Part shown: one piece after another, positions 43,065 through 53,041 of the stretch | Layout: each line of letters starts with the position of its first letter | How positions within the stretch are numbered: position 1 is the stretch's first letter | Origin: an uncultured beta proteobacterium | GTDB taxonomy: Bacteria > Pseudomonadota > Gammaproteobacteria > Burkholderiales > Burkholderiaceae_B | NCBI GenBank assembly: GCA_903821335.1 | Contig: CAIJKV010000267.1 | Location: forward strand, 1 to 59,661 | Direction of reading: 5' to 3' | Length of the DNA: 59,661 nt | Program-made: the position numbers and the translations under genes | Notes under the pieces: generated by a model | Databases searched by the model: none | Told to the model about the DNA's origin: nothing | What the model saw: only the letters and a program-made list of their open reading frames with translations

Positions 43065-45767
43065 TTATTCGGCCACCGTCTTGCCGGCAGCCTTGGTGGC
43101 TTTTTTGACTGCCTTCTTTGCTGCGGACTTTACAGCGGTCTTGACAGCGGTTTTCTTGGTAGCGGTCTTGGCAGCCGTTTTCTTGGTAGCCGTCTTGGTC
43201 GCCGTCTTGGTAGCCTTTTTCGCAGCCGTTTTCGTCGCTTTCTTGGCGGCAGTCTTGGTCGCGGGTTTGGCTACCGTCCCGGCTGCGGTCTTGACCGCAG
43301 TCTTGCGACCCGGCTTGTCCGGTCGTACCTCGAACTCAAAGCTCACCTTGCCGTCGGCACCGCGCGAAAGATATGCCTTGAACTTGCGGTTGGTGCGACT
43401 CGACACAAATCCTTCTAGCAAGTCGGTCTTGCCGGTTTCAAGCAATTTAGTCATCTGCAACGCACTGACTTCCTGTTGCAGAATCACTTTGCCCGAGCGG
43501 AAATCGCAACTACGTTCAGGACCCACCGACTTTTCGCACACATAGCTCATGCCGTGCTCGAACACGCGCGCCGCACACTTGGGGCAAGCGCCCAACGGCG
43601 TAGCCTCTGAAAAGTCTACGGGTTCGGCATTGTCTTCGTCACGTTGCCCGAAATCAAACTCTAGTTTGCACTCACTATCAAGCTTGAGTATGGCAGCAAA
43701 GGGGCGTCCCATCTTGCTGATAAATCCCTGCAGCGGACCGAGCTGTCGGTCGGTCAGCAACTGCTCAACCTCGGCGGGCTCAAAAGTACGGCCGCCCGGA
43801 TGCTTGCCAATTGAAAAGTCACAACTCGTGCAGGCATAACGTCGATAGTTTTCCTTGACCACATTGCCGCATTTCGGGCACGGCGTCGTCAGGGTCGCGT
43901 AATCGCCTGGTACGGTATCGCGGTCATATTCCTTGGCGCGCTTGACGATCACCTGGGTCATTTGCGCAATTTCGAGCATGAAGGCCTGGCGCTCGAGTTG
44001 GCCCTGCTCAATCTGCTTAAGCTGGTGTTCCCACTCGCCAGTCAACTCTGGTGAGGTCAGTTCCCTGACGTCCAGCCCGTTGAGCAACGTGATGAGTTGC
44101 CGCGCCTTGGCAGTCGGCACGAGATCCCGGCCGTCGCGACGCAAATAGCTTTCGTTGATCAAGCCTTCAATAATGGAAGCGCGCGTGGCCGGCGTACCCA
44201 GGCCACGCCCGGACATCGCTTCACGTAACTCTTCATCGTCGACAAACTTACCCGCACCTTCCATCGCCGACAGCAACGTACCTTCGTTGTACCGCGCCGG
44301 CGGCTTAGTCGCCAGGCCGACGGACTCAATGTCTTCGGTCCGGACGGTTTCGCCTTCCGCAACCGCGATCAGCGTCGCGTCTTCGCCCTGGGCTTCACGT
44401 CCATAGACGGCCAGCCAGCCGGGCGCGACCAGCACCTTGCCCTCGGTCTTGAAGTGATGCTGCTGGACGATCGTGATCCGGGTGGTCAGGCGGTACTCGG
44501 CTGGCGGGAAGAACACTGCCAGGAAGCGCTTGACCACCAAGTCATACAACTTGGCCTCAGCCTCGCTCAATTCGCGCGGGATCTGCATCGTGGGGATGAT
44601 GGCAAAGTGATCCGACACTTTTTTGTTGTCAAAGATCCGGCGGTTCGGCTTGACCCATCCGTTCTTGGCGATCTGTGCAGCATGCGGCGCCAGCGAATGC
44701 GCGACCCCGCCGCCCTCGGCCAGCGCGCCCACCGTGTCGCGCACGGTAGCCAAGTAGTCCTCTGGCAGAAAGCGGGAGTCCGTTCGCGGGTAGGTCAGTG
44801 CCTTGTGACGTTCATACAAGGATTGCGCAAGCGAAAGCGTGGTCTTGGCTGAAAAGCCGAAACGCCCGTTGGCCTCGCGCTGCAAGGAGGTCAGGTCGTA
44901 GAGGGCAGGCGACAGTTGCGTCGACGGCTTGGACTCTTCGGTGACCGCTCCAGGTTGCGCACGGCACGCTGCCACAACGCTCTTGGCGGCGGCCTCGACC
45001 CACAAGCGTGATTCGCGTTGTTCAGGATCAGTCGGGTTTTTGGAGAATTTCGGGTCGTACCAACGACCTTCATACAGACCGGCTGCCGCAACAAACGTGG
45101 CGCGCACTTCCCAGTAGTCCCGGGGAACAAAATGACGAATCTTTTCTTCGCGTTCGGCAACGATGGCAAGGGTCGGCGTTTGCACGCGTCCGACCGGTGT
45201 CTTGAAAAATCCGCCGTCCTTGCTGTTGAAGGCCGTCATCGCACGCGTACCGTTGATCCCCACCAGCCAGTCGGCCTCGGCACGAGAACGGGCAGCGGCC
45301 TCAAGGGGCTTCATGGCCTCATCCGGGCGCAGCGAAGCAAAAGCCTGACGGATCGCATCCTGGGTCATCGACTGCAGCCAAAGGCGCTGCACAGGTTTGT
45401 GCTGGCCCGCGTATTGCTCGATGTAACGGAAAATCAGCTCACCCTCACGCCCCGCGTCGCAGGCGTTGATCAGGGCGCTGACGTCCTTGCGCTTGATCAG
45501 TCGCACCAACATCTTGAGTCGCTCGGCCGATCGTTTGTCTGCGGGTCCCAACGCAAACTCTGGCGGGATCACTGGCAGGTGCGCAAAGCTCCATTTACCT
45601 TTGACCGGGTCGTTTGGGGCCACCAGGCTCAGCAAGTGGCCAACGCTTGAGGACAACACATATTGGTCGTTCTCGAAGAAGTCACCCTCGCGCGTGAAGC
45701 CACCCAGCGCACGCGAAATATCGAGCGCGACGGAGGGTTTTTCAGCAATGATCAGTGTTTTAGTCAT
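43065..45767 (-). CDS. topB: DNA topoisomerase III with histone-H1-like C-terminal tail
   Basis: 900 residues from ATG 45767. Type IA topoisomerase: TOPRIM residues in IIAEKPSVA and NACDAGREGELIF, the catalytic Tyr in TYPRTDSRFLP, and two zinc-ribbon-like modules (CPKCGNVVKENYRRYACTSC; CPKCAARV with Cys pairs after it). The last ~75 residues are Lys/Ala/Thr repeats (TAAKKATKTAAKKATK and the like), an H1-like DNA-binding tail absent from E. coli TopB. It decatenates and relaxes DNA. Neighbours: gluQRS upstream (48-base gap), panB downstream (17). Confidence 0.94.
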   Translation of the reverse strand: MTKTLIIAEKPSVALDISRALGGFTREGDFFENDQYVLSSSVGHLLSLVAPNDPVKGKWSFAHLPVIPPEFALGPADKRSAERLKMLVRLIKRKDVSALINACDAGREGELIFRYIEQYAGQHKPVQRLWLQSMTQDAIRQAFASLRPDEAMKPLEAAARSRAEADWLVGINGTRAMTAFNSKDGGFFKTPVGRVQTPTLAIVAEREEKIRHFVPRDYWEVRATFVAAAGLYEGRWYDPKFSKNPTDPEQRESRLWVEAAAKSVVAACRAQPGAVTEESKPSTQLSPALYDLTSLQREANGRFGFSAKTTLSLAQSLYERHKALTYPRTDSRFLPEDYLATVRDTVGALAEGGGVAHSLAPHAAQIAKNGWVKPNRRIFDNKKVSDHFAIIPTMQIPRELSEAEAKLYDLVVKRFLAVFFPPAEYRLTTRITIVQQHHFKTEGKVLVAPGWLAVYGREAQGEDATLIAVAEGETVRTEDIESVGLATKPPARYNEGTLLSAMEGAGKFVDDEELREAMSGRGLGTPATRASIIEGLINESYLRRDGRDLVPTAKARQLITLLNGLDVRELTSPELTGEWEHQLKQIEQGQLERQAFMLEIAQMTQVIVKRAKEYDRDTVPGDYATLTTPCPKCGNVVKENYRRYACTSCDFSIGKHPGGRTFEPAEVEQLLTDRQLGPLQGFISKMGRPFAAILKLDSECKLEFDFGQRDEDNAEPVDFSEATPLGACPKCAARVFEHGMSYVCEKSVGPERSCDFRSGKVILQQEVSALQMTKLLETGKTDLLEGFVSSRTNRKFKAYLSRGADGKVSFEFEVRPDKPGRKTAVKTAAGTVAKPATKTAAKKATKTAAKKATKTATKTATKKTAAKTATKKTAVKTAVKSAAKKAVKKATKAAGKTVAE

Positions 45768-45815
45768 TCTTATCCAGATACGGCCCTTACCGGGTTGGGA
45801 GTGGTTCAACTACCC

Positions 45816-46730
45816 CTAGCGCGGATCATCAGAGCGGAGATTATTGCCGTGCAAGTTAGCACAGCTAGGCGCTTGCGCCCAAATGCGGGTCGCCTGAGCC
45901 CAAAAATCATCGACATTTTTTGCTGCAATTCGCTCAAAACCCAACTGTAGCCAGGTTTGCTGCAAGACTTCCAGCGGTTGCGTCAGATTCAGGCTCGGCG
46001 CACCATTTTGTTTTGACAATTTTTGACCGGTCGCATCGGTCACCAGCGGCACGTGCAGCACCGAGGCGATCGTGACCCCCAGCATGCCTGCCAACAGTTG
46101 CTGTCTGGCCGTGCTGCCCAGCAAATCCTGCCCACGCACGATGTCGGTCACCTGCTGCGCGGCATCGTCGACCACTACGGCCAGTTGATACGCCCAAACG
46201 CCGTCCGCCCGCCGGATGACAAAATCCCCAACTGCCGCCGCCACGTCCTGCTGCATGGGGCCCAGCCAGCGGTCCTCAAAGTGAATGACCCCCTGGGGCA
46301 CGCAAAGACGCCATGACAGCGCACGAAGCCCCGAGGCAGGGACGTGCCTGCAAGTACCCGGATAAGGCCGCTCACCGTCCGGAAAATGCCCTTGCAGGCG
46401 CAATACTGAGTCGGCGATCTCTCGGCGGGTGCAACCACAGGGATAAACCAGGCCTGAGGCCAGCAATTGGTCGAACGCAGCCTGATAGGCCGCCAGACGA
46501 TGCGACTGGTACCAGACCTCACCATCCCAGTGCATGCCCAGGGTATACAACTGCTGAAGAATCAGGTCGGCGGCACCCGCGGCCACCCGTGGCGTGTCGA
46601 GGTCTTCGATGCGAACCCGCCAGATGCCACCATGCGCCCGGGCATCGAGAAAGCTGGCCACAGCCGCCACGGCGGAGCCCGCATGAAGCGGTCCGCTGGG
46701 GCTGGGAGCAAAACGACCAATATAAGACAA
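45816..46730 (-). CDS. gluQ: Glutamyl-Q tRNA(Asp) synthetase (TTG start)
   Basis: 304 residues, a truncated GluRS-like enzyme lacking the anticodon domain; it attaches glutamate to queuosine in tRNA(Asp). Class I motifs: [13 protein letters not shown] (HIGH equivalent) and KLSKQNGA (KMSKS equivalent). Zinc Cys residues in CGCTRREI and YPGTCR. The frame has a stop 18 bases upstream and no ATG, so TTG 46730 is the start. It follows smg by 15 bases in the leftward operon. Confidence 0.93.
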   Translation of the reverse strand: MSYIGRFAPSPSGPLHAGSAVAAVASFLDARAHGGIWRVRIEDLDTPRVAAGAADLILQQLYTLGMHWDGEVWYQSHRLAAYQAAFDQLLASGLVYPCGCTRREIADSVLRLQGHFPDGERPYPGTCRHVPASGLRALSWRLCVPQGVIHFEDRWLGPMQQDVAAAVGDFVIRRADGVWAYQLAVVVDDAAQQVTDIVRGQDLLGSTARQQLLAGMLGVTIASVLHVPLVTDATGQKLSKQNGAPSLNLTQPLEVLQQTWLQLGFERIAAKNVDDFWAQATRIWAQAPSCANLHGNNLRSDDPR

Positions 46731-46745
46731 TCTGAACGCTGAAAA

Positions 46746-47204
46746 TCAGTGCAACAGGCGGTCTTCGTCGTCGCGCAGCAGTTCTTCCAGAATCAGGTGA
46801 TCGACCTCGGACTCCTGGCTCCAGAGCACCATCAGCGCGATGATCTTGATCTTTTGCAACGAGACGAAGGATTCCCCGGTTGCCATCGCACGGTCAATCA
46901 CGATTTCCCGCAGGGCGGGCGACAACGCGCCGGTCGCCTCAAGGAAGGTGATGAACCCGATCGCATCGGTACCCAGGTGCTGGTATTCGGAATCCGCGTA
47001 GACGCGGGTACCGCTGCCAGGGGACTGGGCAAGGCCGACGCACTGCTCGGTTGTTTGCGCCAGACCCACCAGCCACCCCAGAGCATGGTCGATGTCGTCG
47101 TGCTCAAACCCCGCCGCCGCCAGGCGTCTGGCCAGTACGTCCGCTGTGGGACAGGCCTCGGGGGTATAGTAGTTCTCGAACAGGTATACCAGAATGTCAA
47201 ACAT
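46746..47204 (-). CDS. smg: Smg/DUF494 family protein
   Basis: 152 residues from ATG 47204, where the family's MFDILVYLFENYY begins. All-helical small protein; in betaproteobacteria it is usually near dprA and topoisomerase genes, as here. Function unknown. First gene of the leftward operon ending in DUF455. A 172-base gap upstream contains an 8-bp dyad (ACGACGCC 47279, GGCGTCGT 47328). Confidence 0.93.
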   Translation of the reverse strand: MFDILVYLFENYYTPEACPTADVLARRLAAAGFEHDDIDHALGWLVGLAQTTEQCVGLAQSPGSGTRVYADSEYQHLGTDAIGFITFLEATGALSPALREIVIDRAMATGESFVSLQKIKIIALMVLWSQESEVDHLILEELLRDDEDRLLH

Positions 47205-47354
47205 AAACGGGCCGCCTGTTTCAAATCGGGTGCCATGGGCTGGCTCCCGACATCTTGATTTTACTCTACGCTCAAAAAACGACGCCGACAATCTCTTCCA
47301 AAATGTTTTTTTGAATCAAAGATCTCTGGCGTCGTAATTATGCACGGTATAAGT

Positions 47355-47378
47355 TAAACCGCTGACTCAGCCGGTTTA
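47355..47378 (-). terminator. Hairpin overlapping the stop of the dehydratase gene
   Basis: TAAACC-GCTGACTCAGC-C-GGTTTA is nearly palindromic (one bulged C). It overlaps the TAA of the cyclohexadienyl dehydratase gene on the reverse strand and may end that transcript. No long T-run. Confidence 0.4.
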
Positions 47379-48206
47379 GTTGAACCATTTTGCATAAATG
47401 GTGGCATACCCACCGTTTTCCATCTGTAGGTGCAGCCACTGGTCGGCGAACTCTTTCAGTGCGATATCACGCTGCATCCAGTAGGCTTTCTCAGCAAAAT
47501 CAAACGGCTTTTCGGGATGGACGGAACACAGTTGCGGATTGAGCTTCTGCTGGTAAATGGTTTCCGACGAGTCAGTCATCATCAGGTCCGCGCGGCCCGC
47601 CACGATTTCCTTGAAAATATTGACGTTGTCCTTGAATACTTCGATATTGGCGACCTTCAGGTTGGCCCGTGCGAACTTTTCGTTGGTTCCGCCGGGGTTG
47701 ACGATGACACGGACACCTGCCTTATCGATATCGGCCAGGGTTTGAAACTTGTCCTTGTTACTGCACAGCGCGATGGGCGTTTTGCCTTCGCGCATGATGG
47801 GGATCGTGAAATAACCCTTTTTGGCCCGATCAAGCGTCACTGAAACGCCACTCATGGCAAAGTCAAATTGGTCTGCCTGGAAATCTTTCATCAAATTGGC
47901 CCAGGTCGTCGGCACGAACTCGACCTTGACACCGAGCGCCTGGCCAAGAGACTGCGCCATGTCAATATCGAGCCCCTCGAACTGCTTGGTTTCGGGGTTC
48001 ATGTAACTGAAGGGTTTGTAGTCACCCGTTGTCCCGACGCGCACGGTTCCCTTTGCCATGATGGCATCCAGCCGGGTTGCCGGAGCTGCCGGTGCGACCG
48101 CCGGCGTGGCCAATACTGGTGGCGTCTGGGCTTGCGCCAGCGACACGGCAACAGGTGTAGTCAACAGCGCCACGGTGGCGAAAGCAGCGAACACGTTTTT
48201 CTTCAA
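47376..48206 (-). CDS. pheC: Periplasmic cyclohexadienyl (arogenate/prephenate) dehydratase
   Basis: 276 residues from TTG 48206, with GAGGAG six bases upstream; the signal peptide ends SLAQAQ. The fold is that of amino-acid ABC binding proteins, but the sequence follows Pseudomonas PheC: VGTTGDYKPFSY, NPGGTNEKFARANLK with the catalytic Glu (E176), ADLMMTD, and HPEKPFDFAEKAY. PheC turns prephenate or arogenate into phenylpyruvate or phenylalanine. No ABC permease or ATPase gene is nearby, which also argues against a transport role. Gap of 86 bases to the Bug gene upstream. Confidence 0.86.
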   Translation of the reverse strand: MKKNVFAAFATVALLTTPVAVSLAQAQTPPVLATPAVAPAAPATRLDAIMAKGTVRVGTTGDYKPFSYMNPETKQFEGLDIDMAQSLGQALGVKVEFVPTTWANLMKDFQADQFDFAMSGVSVTLDRAKKGYFTIPIMREGKTPIALCSNKDKFQTLADIDKAGVRVIVNPGGTNEKFARANLKVANIEVFKDNVNIFKEIVAGRADLMMTDSSETIYQQKLNPQLCSVHPEKPFDFAEKAYWMQRDIALKEFADQWLHLQMENGGYATIYAKWFN

Positions 48207-48292
48207 TCTTGACTCCTCGAAAGTGAACTGGTAGCAACGTTGTCTGGCACAGTGACTGCTGCCAAAATTTACCACGACGACACACACGCGGC

Positions 48293-49276
48293 TTAGTCGC
48301 TTTCGGCGCCTGAACGTCTGACCGCTTGCGCCCACTTGCTGACCTCGCTCTGCACAAAGCTTGCCGTATCTGCGCGCGTCTTGGGTAAGGGCACCGCCCC
48401 TTTGTCCCGGATGTAGGCCTGCATGGCGGGTGTGCCGAGCGCTTGCGTGGCGGCGTTGTTCAGGGTCTCCATCACTTTCACCGGGGTGCCGTGTGGCGCG
48501 AACAGCACGGCCCAGCCAACCGCCTCAAAACCCGGGTAGCCCGACTCAGCGACCGTCGGGACTTCGGGCAACTGCGGCACGCGCTCGGCCGTCGTGACCG
48601 CCAGAGGGATCGCTTTGCCGGCCTTGATATTGGCCATGGCTGCAGTGACCGAATCGGCCATCAGGGGGATCTGATTGCCCAGGAAGTCCGCCTGGGCCGG
48701 CCCACTGCCCTTGTAGGGGATATGCCGGATTTCTATGTTGGCGGCAGCCTTGAACATTTCTGCGGACAGATGTTGTGTGCCACCAATTCCAGCGCTGCCG
48801 TATGCGAGTTCATCCGGTTTGGCACGGGCCATCGTCACCAGTTGTGACAAGGTCGTGATCCCTGAACCAGGCGTTGCCAACAACACCAGCGGCACCAGGA
48901 ACACACTGGTCACGGGATCAAAATCTTTGATCAGGTTGTAGTTGAGTTTGCGATAGAGCGTCTGGTTAACCGCCGCCGCGCTGCCGCCCACCACCAGCGT
49001 GTAGCCATCGGGTTGAGCGCGCGCGACTTGTTCCATGCCGATATTGCTGCCAGCGCCCGCCTTGTTCTCGACAATCAGGGGCTGCCTGAGGATCTCGCCC
49101 ATTTTTTCAGCCAGCGCGCGCGCAAAAATATCGGTCGCCTGCCCTGGAGGAAACGGCACGATCAGCCGGATCGGATGATCAGGATATTGCTGGGCCGCAG
49201 CGGCCAGACTGGTGGCGCTCAACAAGCAAGCAGCCAGTATCCGTTTCATGGGTATCACGCGCGTTGCTCGCTTCAT
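48293..49276 (-). CDS. Bug-family (TctC-like) periplasmic receptor
   Basis: 327 residues. ATG 49276 overlaps the liuD stop by four bases; an in-frame ATG at 49249 lacks a ribosome site. The signal peptide ends LAAAAQQ. Motifs [33 protein letters not shown] and QPDGYTLVV. Overlap with the biotin-carboxylase gene suggests it may be part of the liu operon and could bind an isovalerate-type or other carboxylate; this is inference. No tctAB present. Confidence 0.91.
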   Translation of the reverse strand: MKRATRVIPMKRILAACLLSATSLAAAAQQYPDHPIRLIVPFPPGQATDIFARALAEKMGEILRQPLIVENKAGAGSNIGMEQVARAQPDGYTLVVGGSAAAVNQTLYRKLNYNLIKDFDPVTSVFLVPLVLLATPGSGITTLSQLVTMARAKPDELAYGSAGIGGTQHLSAEMFKAAANIEIRHIPYKGSGPAQADFLGNQIPLMADSVTAAMANIKAGKAIPLAVTTAERVPQLPEVPTVAESGYPGFEAVGWAVLFAPHGTPVKVMETLNNAATQALGTPAMQAYIRDKGAVPLPKTRADTASFVQSEVSKWAQAVRRSGAESD

Positions 49277-51273
49277 TCCAGACTCAGCAAGGCGGCGCCA
49301 TCAGTCACCTGATCACCCACCGAAAAATAGACTTCCTTGACCCGACCATCCGCAGGTGCGGCGATCGTATGCTCCATTTTCATGGCTTCCATCACCAGCA
49401 ACGGTTGCCCGCGCGTGACCTTGGCGCCGGCCTGGACATGCACCGCGATCACTTTGCCTGGCATGGGGGCGGTCAAGCCTCCAGCATGTTCGACATCCTC
49501 GTCGTCCGCGTGCGCCAGCGGGTCATGCCGCACCAGGGGCGTGGTGTAACCGTGGTCGAACACTTGCAGGCGTTCATCACGTCTGACCACCGTGCCCACC
49601 AGGCAGGTCGACCCGAGCGTCAGGGAAATGTGCTGCACACCTGCCACCGCATCGCTGCGCGCCGTCCAGCGCACCGGCAACAACAGGCCGTCGAGTTCAA
49701 AGGACTGCTGCGCACCCTCTCGATGCAGCATCACCTGTCGCGACACCTCGCCATCGAGAAACGTGACGGCGCGATGATAATGACCCGCCAGGCGCCAACC
49801 GTCGGTCACCGACCAGGGGTCGCCGTCGCCCTGGCGCTCGGACGATTCGTCCGTCAGCACCGAGGTCGCCGCAAGCGCCAGCGCCTCGGCACGTGCAGGG
49901 GCCACCGGCGGCAAGAGCGTTGCGCGCTGCCGTTCAATCAGTCCGGTGTCGAGATCGGCGGCGGCAAACGCTGCGTCCGTCATCAACCGGCCCAGAAAGG
50001 CCACGTTCGTATGAACACCCACGACCTGTGTCTGTGACAACGCCTGCAACATGCGGGCGCGTGCCTGGTCACGATCGGCGCCACGCACAATCAGCTTGGC
50101 AATCATCGGGTCGTAATAGCTCGAAATGGTGTCTCCCGTGCGCACGCCTCCATCCACACGGATATCACCATTTGTAAAAGCGGCGTGCTCTGGTAACCCG
50201 AGAAAAGACAGGGTACCCACGGAGGGCAGAAAACCTGTGTCCGGGTTTTCAGCGTAGATACGCGCCTCGATCGAGTGTCCGGTCAACTGCAACTGATCCT
50301 GCAACAGCGGCAACGGTTCGCCCGCGGCGACGCGCAGTTGCCACTCCACCAGGTCAAGCCCGGTAATCATTTCCGTGACGGGATGCTCAACCTGCAGGCG
50401 GGTATTCATTTCCATGAAATAAAACCGGCCATCCGGTTCGACGATGAACTCGACCGTCCCCGCGCCAACATAGTTCACCGCGCGTGCGGCTGCGACGGCC
50501 GCTTCACCCATGGAACGGCGCCGCGCCTCAGTCATGCCAGGGGCGGGCGCCTCTTCGATCACCTTCTGGTGGCGACGCTGTACTGAGCAATCACGCTCAA
50601 AGAGATACACGCAGTAGCCATGCTGATCGGCAAACACCTGGATTTCAATATGACGTGGCTTTTGCAGGTAGCGCTCGAGCAGTACGCGGTCATCACCAAA
50701 GCTTGAAATGGCTTCGCGTTTGCACGACACCAGCGCCTGGGCAAACGCCTGGCTGGTGTCGACCACGCGCATCCCTTTACCACCGCCGCCCGCACTGGCC
50801 TTGATCAGTACCGGATAGCCGATCTGATCCGCCTGCTGGTGCAAGAACTGCGGGTCCTGGTTATCGCCGTGATAGCCAGGCACCAGCGGCACCCCTGCTT
50901 TTTCCATCAACGTCTTGGCGGCTGACTTGCTGCCCATCGCGGCGATGGCCGAGGCGGGCGGACCGACAAACGTAATGCCCGCATTGGCGCACGCAAGCGC
51001 AAAACCTTCGTTCTCAGACAGAAACCCATAGCCTGGGTGCACGGCCTGCGCGCCATGCGCCAGCGCTGCCTGAAGGATCACATCACCCTTCAGATAGCTG
51101 TCGCGCGCAGCCGGGCCGCCAATGTGTACCCCCACGTCGCAGCTCGCGACATGACGGGCGGTCGCATCGACGTCAGAATAGACCGCGATGGTCCTGATGC
51201 CCAGACGTCGGGCGGTCGCGGCAACGCGACATGCAATTTCGCCACGATTGGCGATGAGCAGGGTGGTGAACAC
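49273..51273 (-). CDS. liuD: Methylcrotonyl-CoA carboxylase biotin-carboxylase subunit
   Basis: 666 residues from GTG 51273. Biotin carboxylase: [25 protein letters not shown] loop [12 protein letters not shown], and [16 protein letters not shown]. The C-terminal biotin carrier has MEAMKMEHT with the biotinylated Lys. With liuB it converts 3-methylcrotonyl-CoA to 3-methylglutaconyl-CoA in leucine breakdown. The length and pairing with liuB support the methylcrotonyl enzyme over acetyl- or propionyl-CoA carboxylase, and isovaleryl-CoA dehydrogenase is in the same block. Confidence 0.93.
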   Translation of the reverse strand: MFTTLLIANRGEIACRVAATARRLGIRTIAVYSDVDATARHVASCDVGVHIGGPAARDSYLKGDVILQAALAHGAQAVHPGYGFLSENEGFALACANAGITFVGPPASAIAAMGSKSAAKTLMEKAGVPLVPGYHGDNQDPQFLHQQADQIGYPVLIKASAGGGGKGMRVVDTSQAFAQALVSCKREAISSFGDDRVLLERYLQKPRHIEIQVFADQHGYCVYLFERDCSVQRRHQKVIEEAPAPGMTEARRRSMGEAAVAAARAVNYVGAGTVEFIVEPDGRFYFMEMNTRLQVEHPVTEMITGLDLVEWQLRVAAGEPLPLLQDQLQLTGHSIEARIYAENPDTGFLPSVGTLSFLGLPEHAAFTNGDIRVDGGVRTGDTISSYYDPMIAKLIVRGADRDQARARMLQALSQTQVVGVHTNVAFLGRLMTDAAFAAADLDTGLIERQRATLLPPVAPARAEALALAATSVLTDESSERQGDGDPWSVTDGWRLAGHYHRAVTFLDGEVSRQVMLHREGAQQSFELDGLLLPVRWTARSDAVAGVQHISLTLGSTCLVGTVVRRDERLQVFDHGYTTPLVRHDPLAHADDEDVEHAGGLTAPMPGKVIAVHVQAGAKVTRGQPLLVMEAMKMEHTIAAPADGRVKEVYFSVGDQVTDGAALLSLE

Positions 51274-51294
51274 GGTCGCTCCTTGATCCAGTGC

Positions 51295-52914
51295 TTACAT
51301 GCGGAACACGCCAAAGCGCGTGTCGCCGATCGGTGCATTCAATGCTGCAGACAACCCCAGGCCCAGCACGCGTCGCGTATCGGAGGGCACAATCACGCCA
51401 TCGTCCCAAAGCCTTGCCGTCGCGTAGTACGGATGGCCTTCACGTTCGTATTGGTCGCGAATGGGCGACTTGAAGGCCTCTTCCTCGGCAGCGGGCCATG
51501 TACCACCCTTACTTTCAATGCCTTCACGGCGCACCGTCGCCAGCACGCTGGCGGCCTGCTCGCCGCCCATCACGGAAATGCGGGCATTGGGCCACATGAA
51601 CAACAGGCGGGGCGAGTAGGCACGCCCGCACATTCCGTAGTTGCCGGCACCAAACGAGCCGCCGATCAGCACCGTGAACTTTGGCACCGCAGCCGTGGCA
51701 ACCGCCGTCACCATTTTGGCGCCATGGCGGGCGATCCCTTCGTTTTCATACTTGCGTCCCACCATGAACCCGGTAATGTTCTGCAGGAACACCAGGGGAA
51801 TCTTGCGTTGCGCGCATAACTCGATGAAATGCGCGCCCTTTTGCGCGGACTCAGAAAACAGGATGCCGTTGTTGGCAATGATGCCGACCGGCATGCCATG
51901 TATATAGGCAAAGCCGGTCACCAGTGTCGTGCCAAAACGTGCCTTGAACTCGTCAAACTCCGAACCGTCCACGATGCGGGCAATGATCTCGCGCACGTCA
52001 TAAGGCTTACGGGTGTCGACGGGAATGATGCCGTTGATTTCCTGCGGGTCGTATTTCGGCGGCACCACCTCGCGACACGCCAGCGGATGGGGCTTTTGAC
52101 GATTCAACCGGCCCACGGCATTGCGCGCCAGTTGCAACGCATGCATGTCGTTGGCCGCCAGGTGGTCGACCACGCCCGACAGGCGGGTATGCACGTCGCC
52201 TCCGCCCAGGTCCTCGGCGGTCACCTCTTCACCCGTTGCCGCCTTAACCAGCGGGGGGCCGCCCAAAAAGATGGTGCCCTGGTTGCGCACGATGATGGAC
52301 TCGTCGCTCATGGCCGGGACATAGGCGCCGCCGGCTGTGCAAGACCCCATCACCACGGCGATCTGCGCAATGCCTTGCGCCGACATGTTGGCCTGGTTAT
52401 AAAAAATCCGCCCAAAGTGCTCGCGGTCTGCGAACACGTCATCCTGACGCGGCAGGTTTGCACCACCCGAATCCACCAGATACACGCAAGGCAGGTTGTT
52501 CTGCGCGGCAATTTCCTGTGCACGCAGATGCTTCTTGACCGTCAAGGGGTAATAGGTGCCGCCCTTGACCGTCGCATCATTGCAGACAATCATGCACTCG
52601 GTCCCGGACACGCGCCCGATTCCCGTGATCAGGCCCGCGCCGGGCGCTTCACCGCTATACATGCCGTGGGCTGCCAGCGCGGACAGTTCAAGAAAGGGTG
52701 TGCCCGGGTCCACCAACTGCTCGACACGGTCGCGGGGCAGCAACTTGCCGCGCGCAACGTGCTTCTTGCGTGCCGCTTCGGAGCCGCCCAACGCCGTCTG
52801 GGCCATTTGTTGCTGCAGGTCATCGATCTGCGCCTGCATGGCGCGTGCGTTGTCTGCAAAGTCCGGCGCACGCGTGTTGATGCGTGATTCAATCTGGGGC
52901 ATATCGACCACCAT
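51295..52914 (-). CDS. liuB: Methylcrotonyl-CoA carboxylase carboxyltransferase subunit
   Basis: 539 residues. Carboxyltransferase features: the ACC-like crotonase folds with [19 protein letters not shown], oxyanion-hole glycines in [13 protein letters not shown] and [15 protein letters not shown], and the C-terminal [15 protein letters not shown]. Partner of LiuD, 21 bases upstream of its GTG. The gap to the thiolase gene is 127 bases with no feature seen. Confidence 0.94.
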   Translation of the reverse strand: MVVDMPQIESRINTRAPDFADNARAMQAQIDDLQQQMAQTALGGSEAARKKHVARGKLLPRDRVEQLVDPGTPFLELSALAAHGMYSGEAPGAGLITGIGRVSGTECMIVCNDATVKGGTYYPLTVKKHLRAQEIAAQNNLPCVYLVDSGGANLPRQDDVFADREHFGRIFYNQANMSAQGIAQIAVVMGSCTAGGAYVPAMSDESIIVRNQGTIFLGGPPLVKAATGEEVTAEDLGGGDVHTRLSGVVDHLAANDMHALQLARNAVGRLNRQKPHPLACREVVPPKYDPQEINGIIPVDTRKPYDVREIIARIVDGSEFDEFKARFGTTLVTGFAYIHGMPVGIIANNGILFSESAQKGAHFIELCAQRKIPLVFLQNITGFMVGRKYENEGIARHGAKMVTAVATAAVPKFTVLIGGSFGAGNYGMCGRAYSPRLLFMWPNARISVMGGEQAASVLATVRREGIESKGGTWPAAEEEAFKSPIRDQYEREGHPYYATARLWDDGVIVPSDTRRVLGLGLSAALNAPIGDTRFGVFRM

Positions 52915-53041
52915 GACATTAAGGTCTCACATGCATGACACGATTGCGCGGCCAGCACACTTCGACAGGTTTTTTATTCTTCGTACGCGTCCTCGCGCGA
53001 ACCCGCAGGCATCAGCCAGACGCCTGCGGATCTCCAAGGAA

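Noticed and set aside
43068-43290. Repeats at the 3' end of topB as a repeat array
   Set aside because: They are coding repeats for the Lys/Ala/Thr tail, in frame with topB.
47376-48206. Amino-acid ABC transporter substrate-binding protein
   Set aside because: PheC-specific blocks including the catalytic Glu are present and no ABC partners are nearby, so the dehydratase call is better.
48244-48261. Another sigma-54-like element, TGGCACAGTGACTGCT
   Set aside because: Spacing is right, but it points rightward while both neighbouring genes run leftward, and TTGC is CTGC. Probably chance.
51829-52887. A 352-codon open frame opposite liuB
   Set aside because: Antisense shadow of a well conserved carboxyltransferase; composition is His/Arg-rich without motifs.
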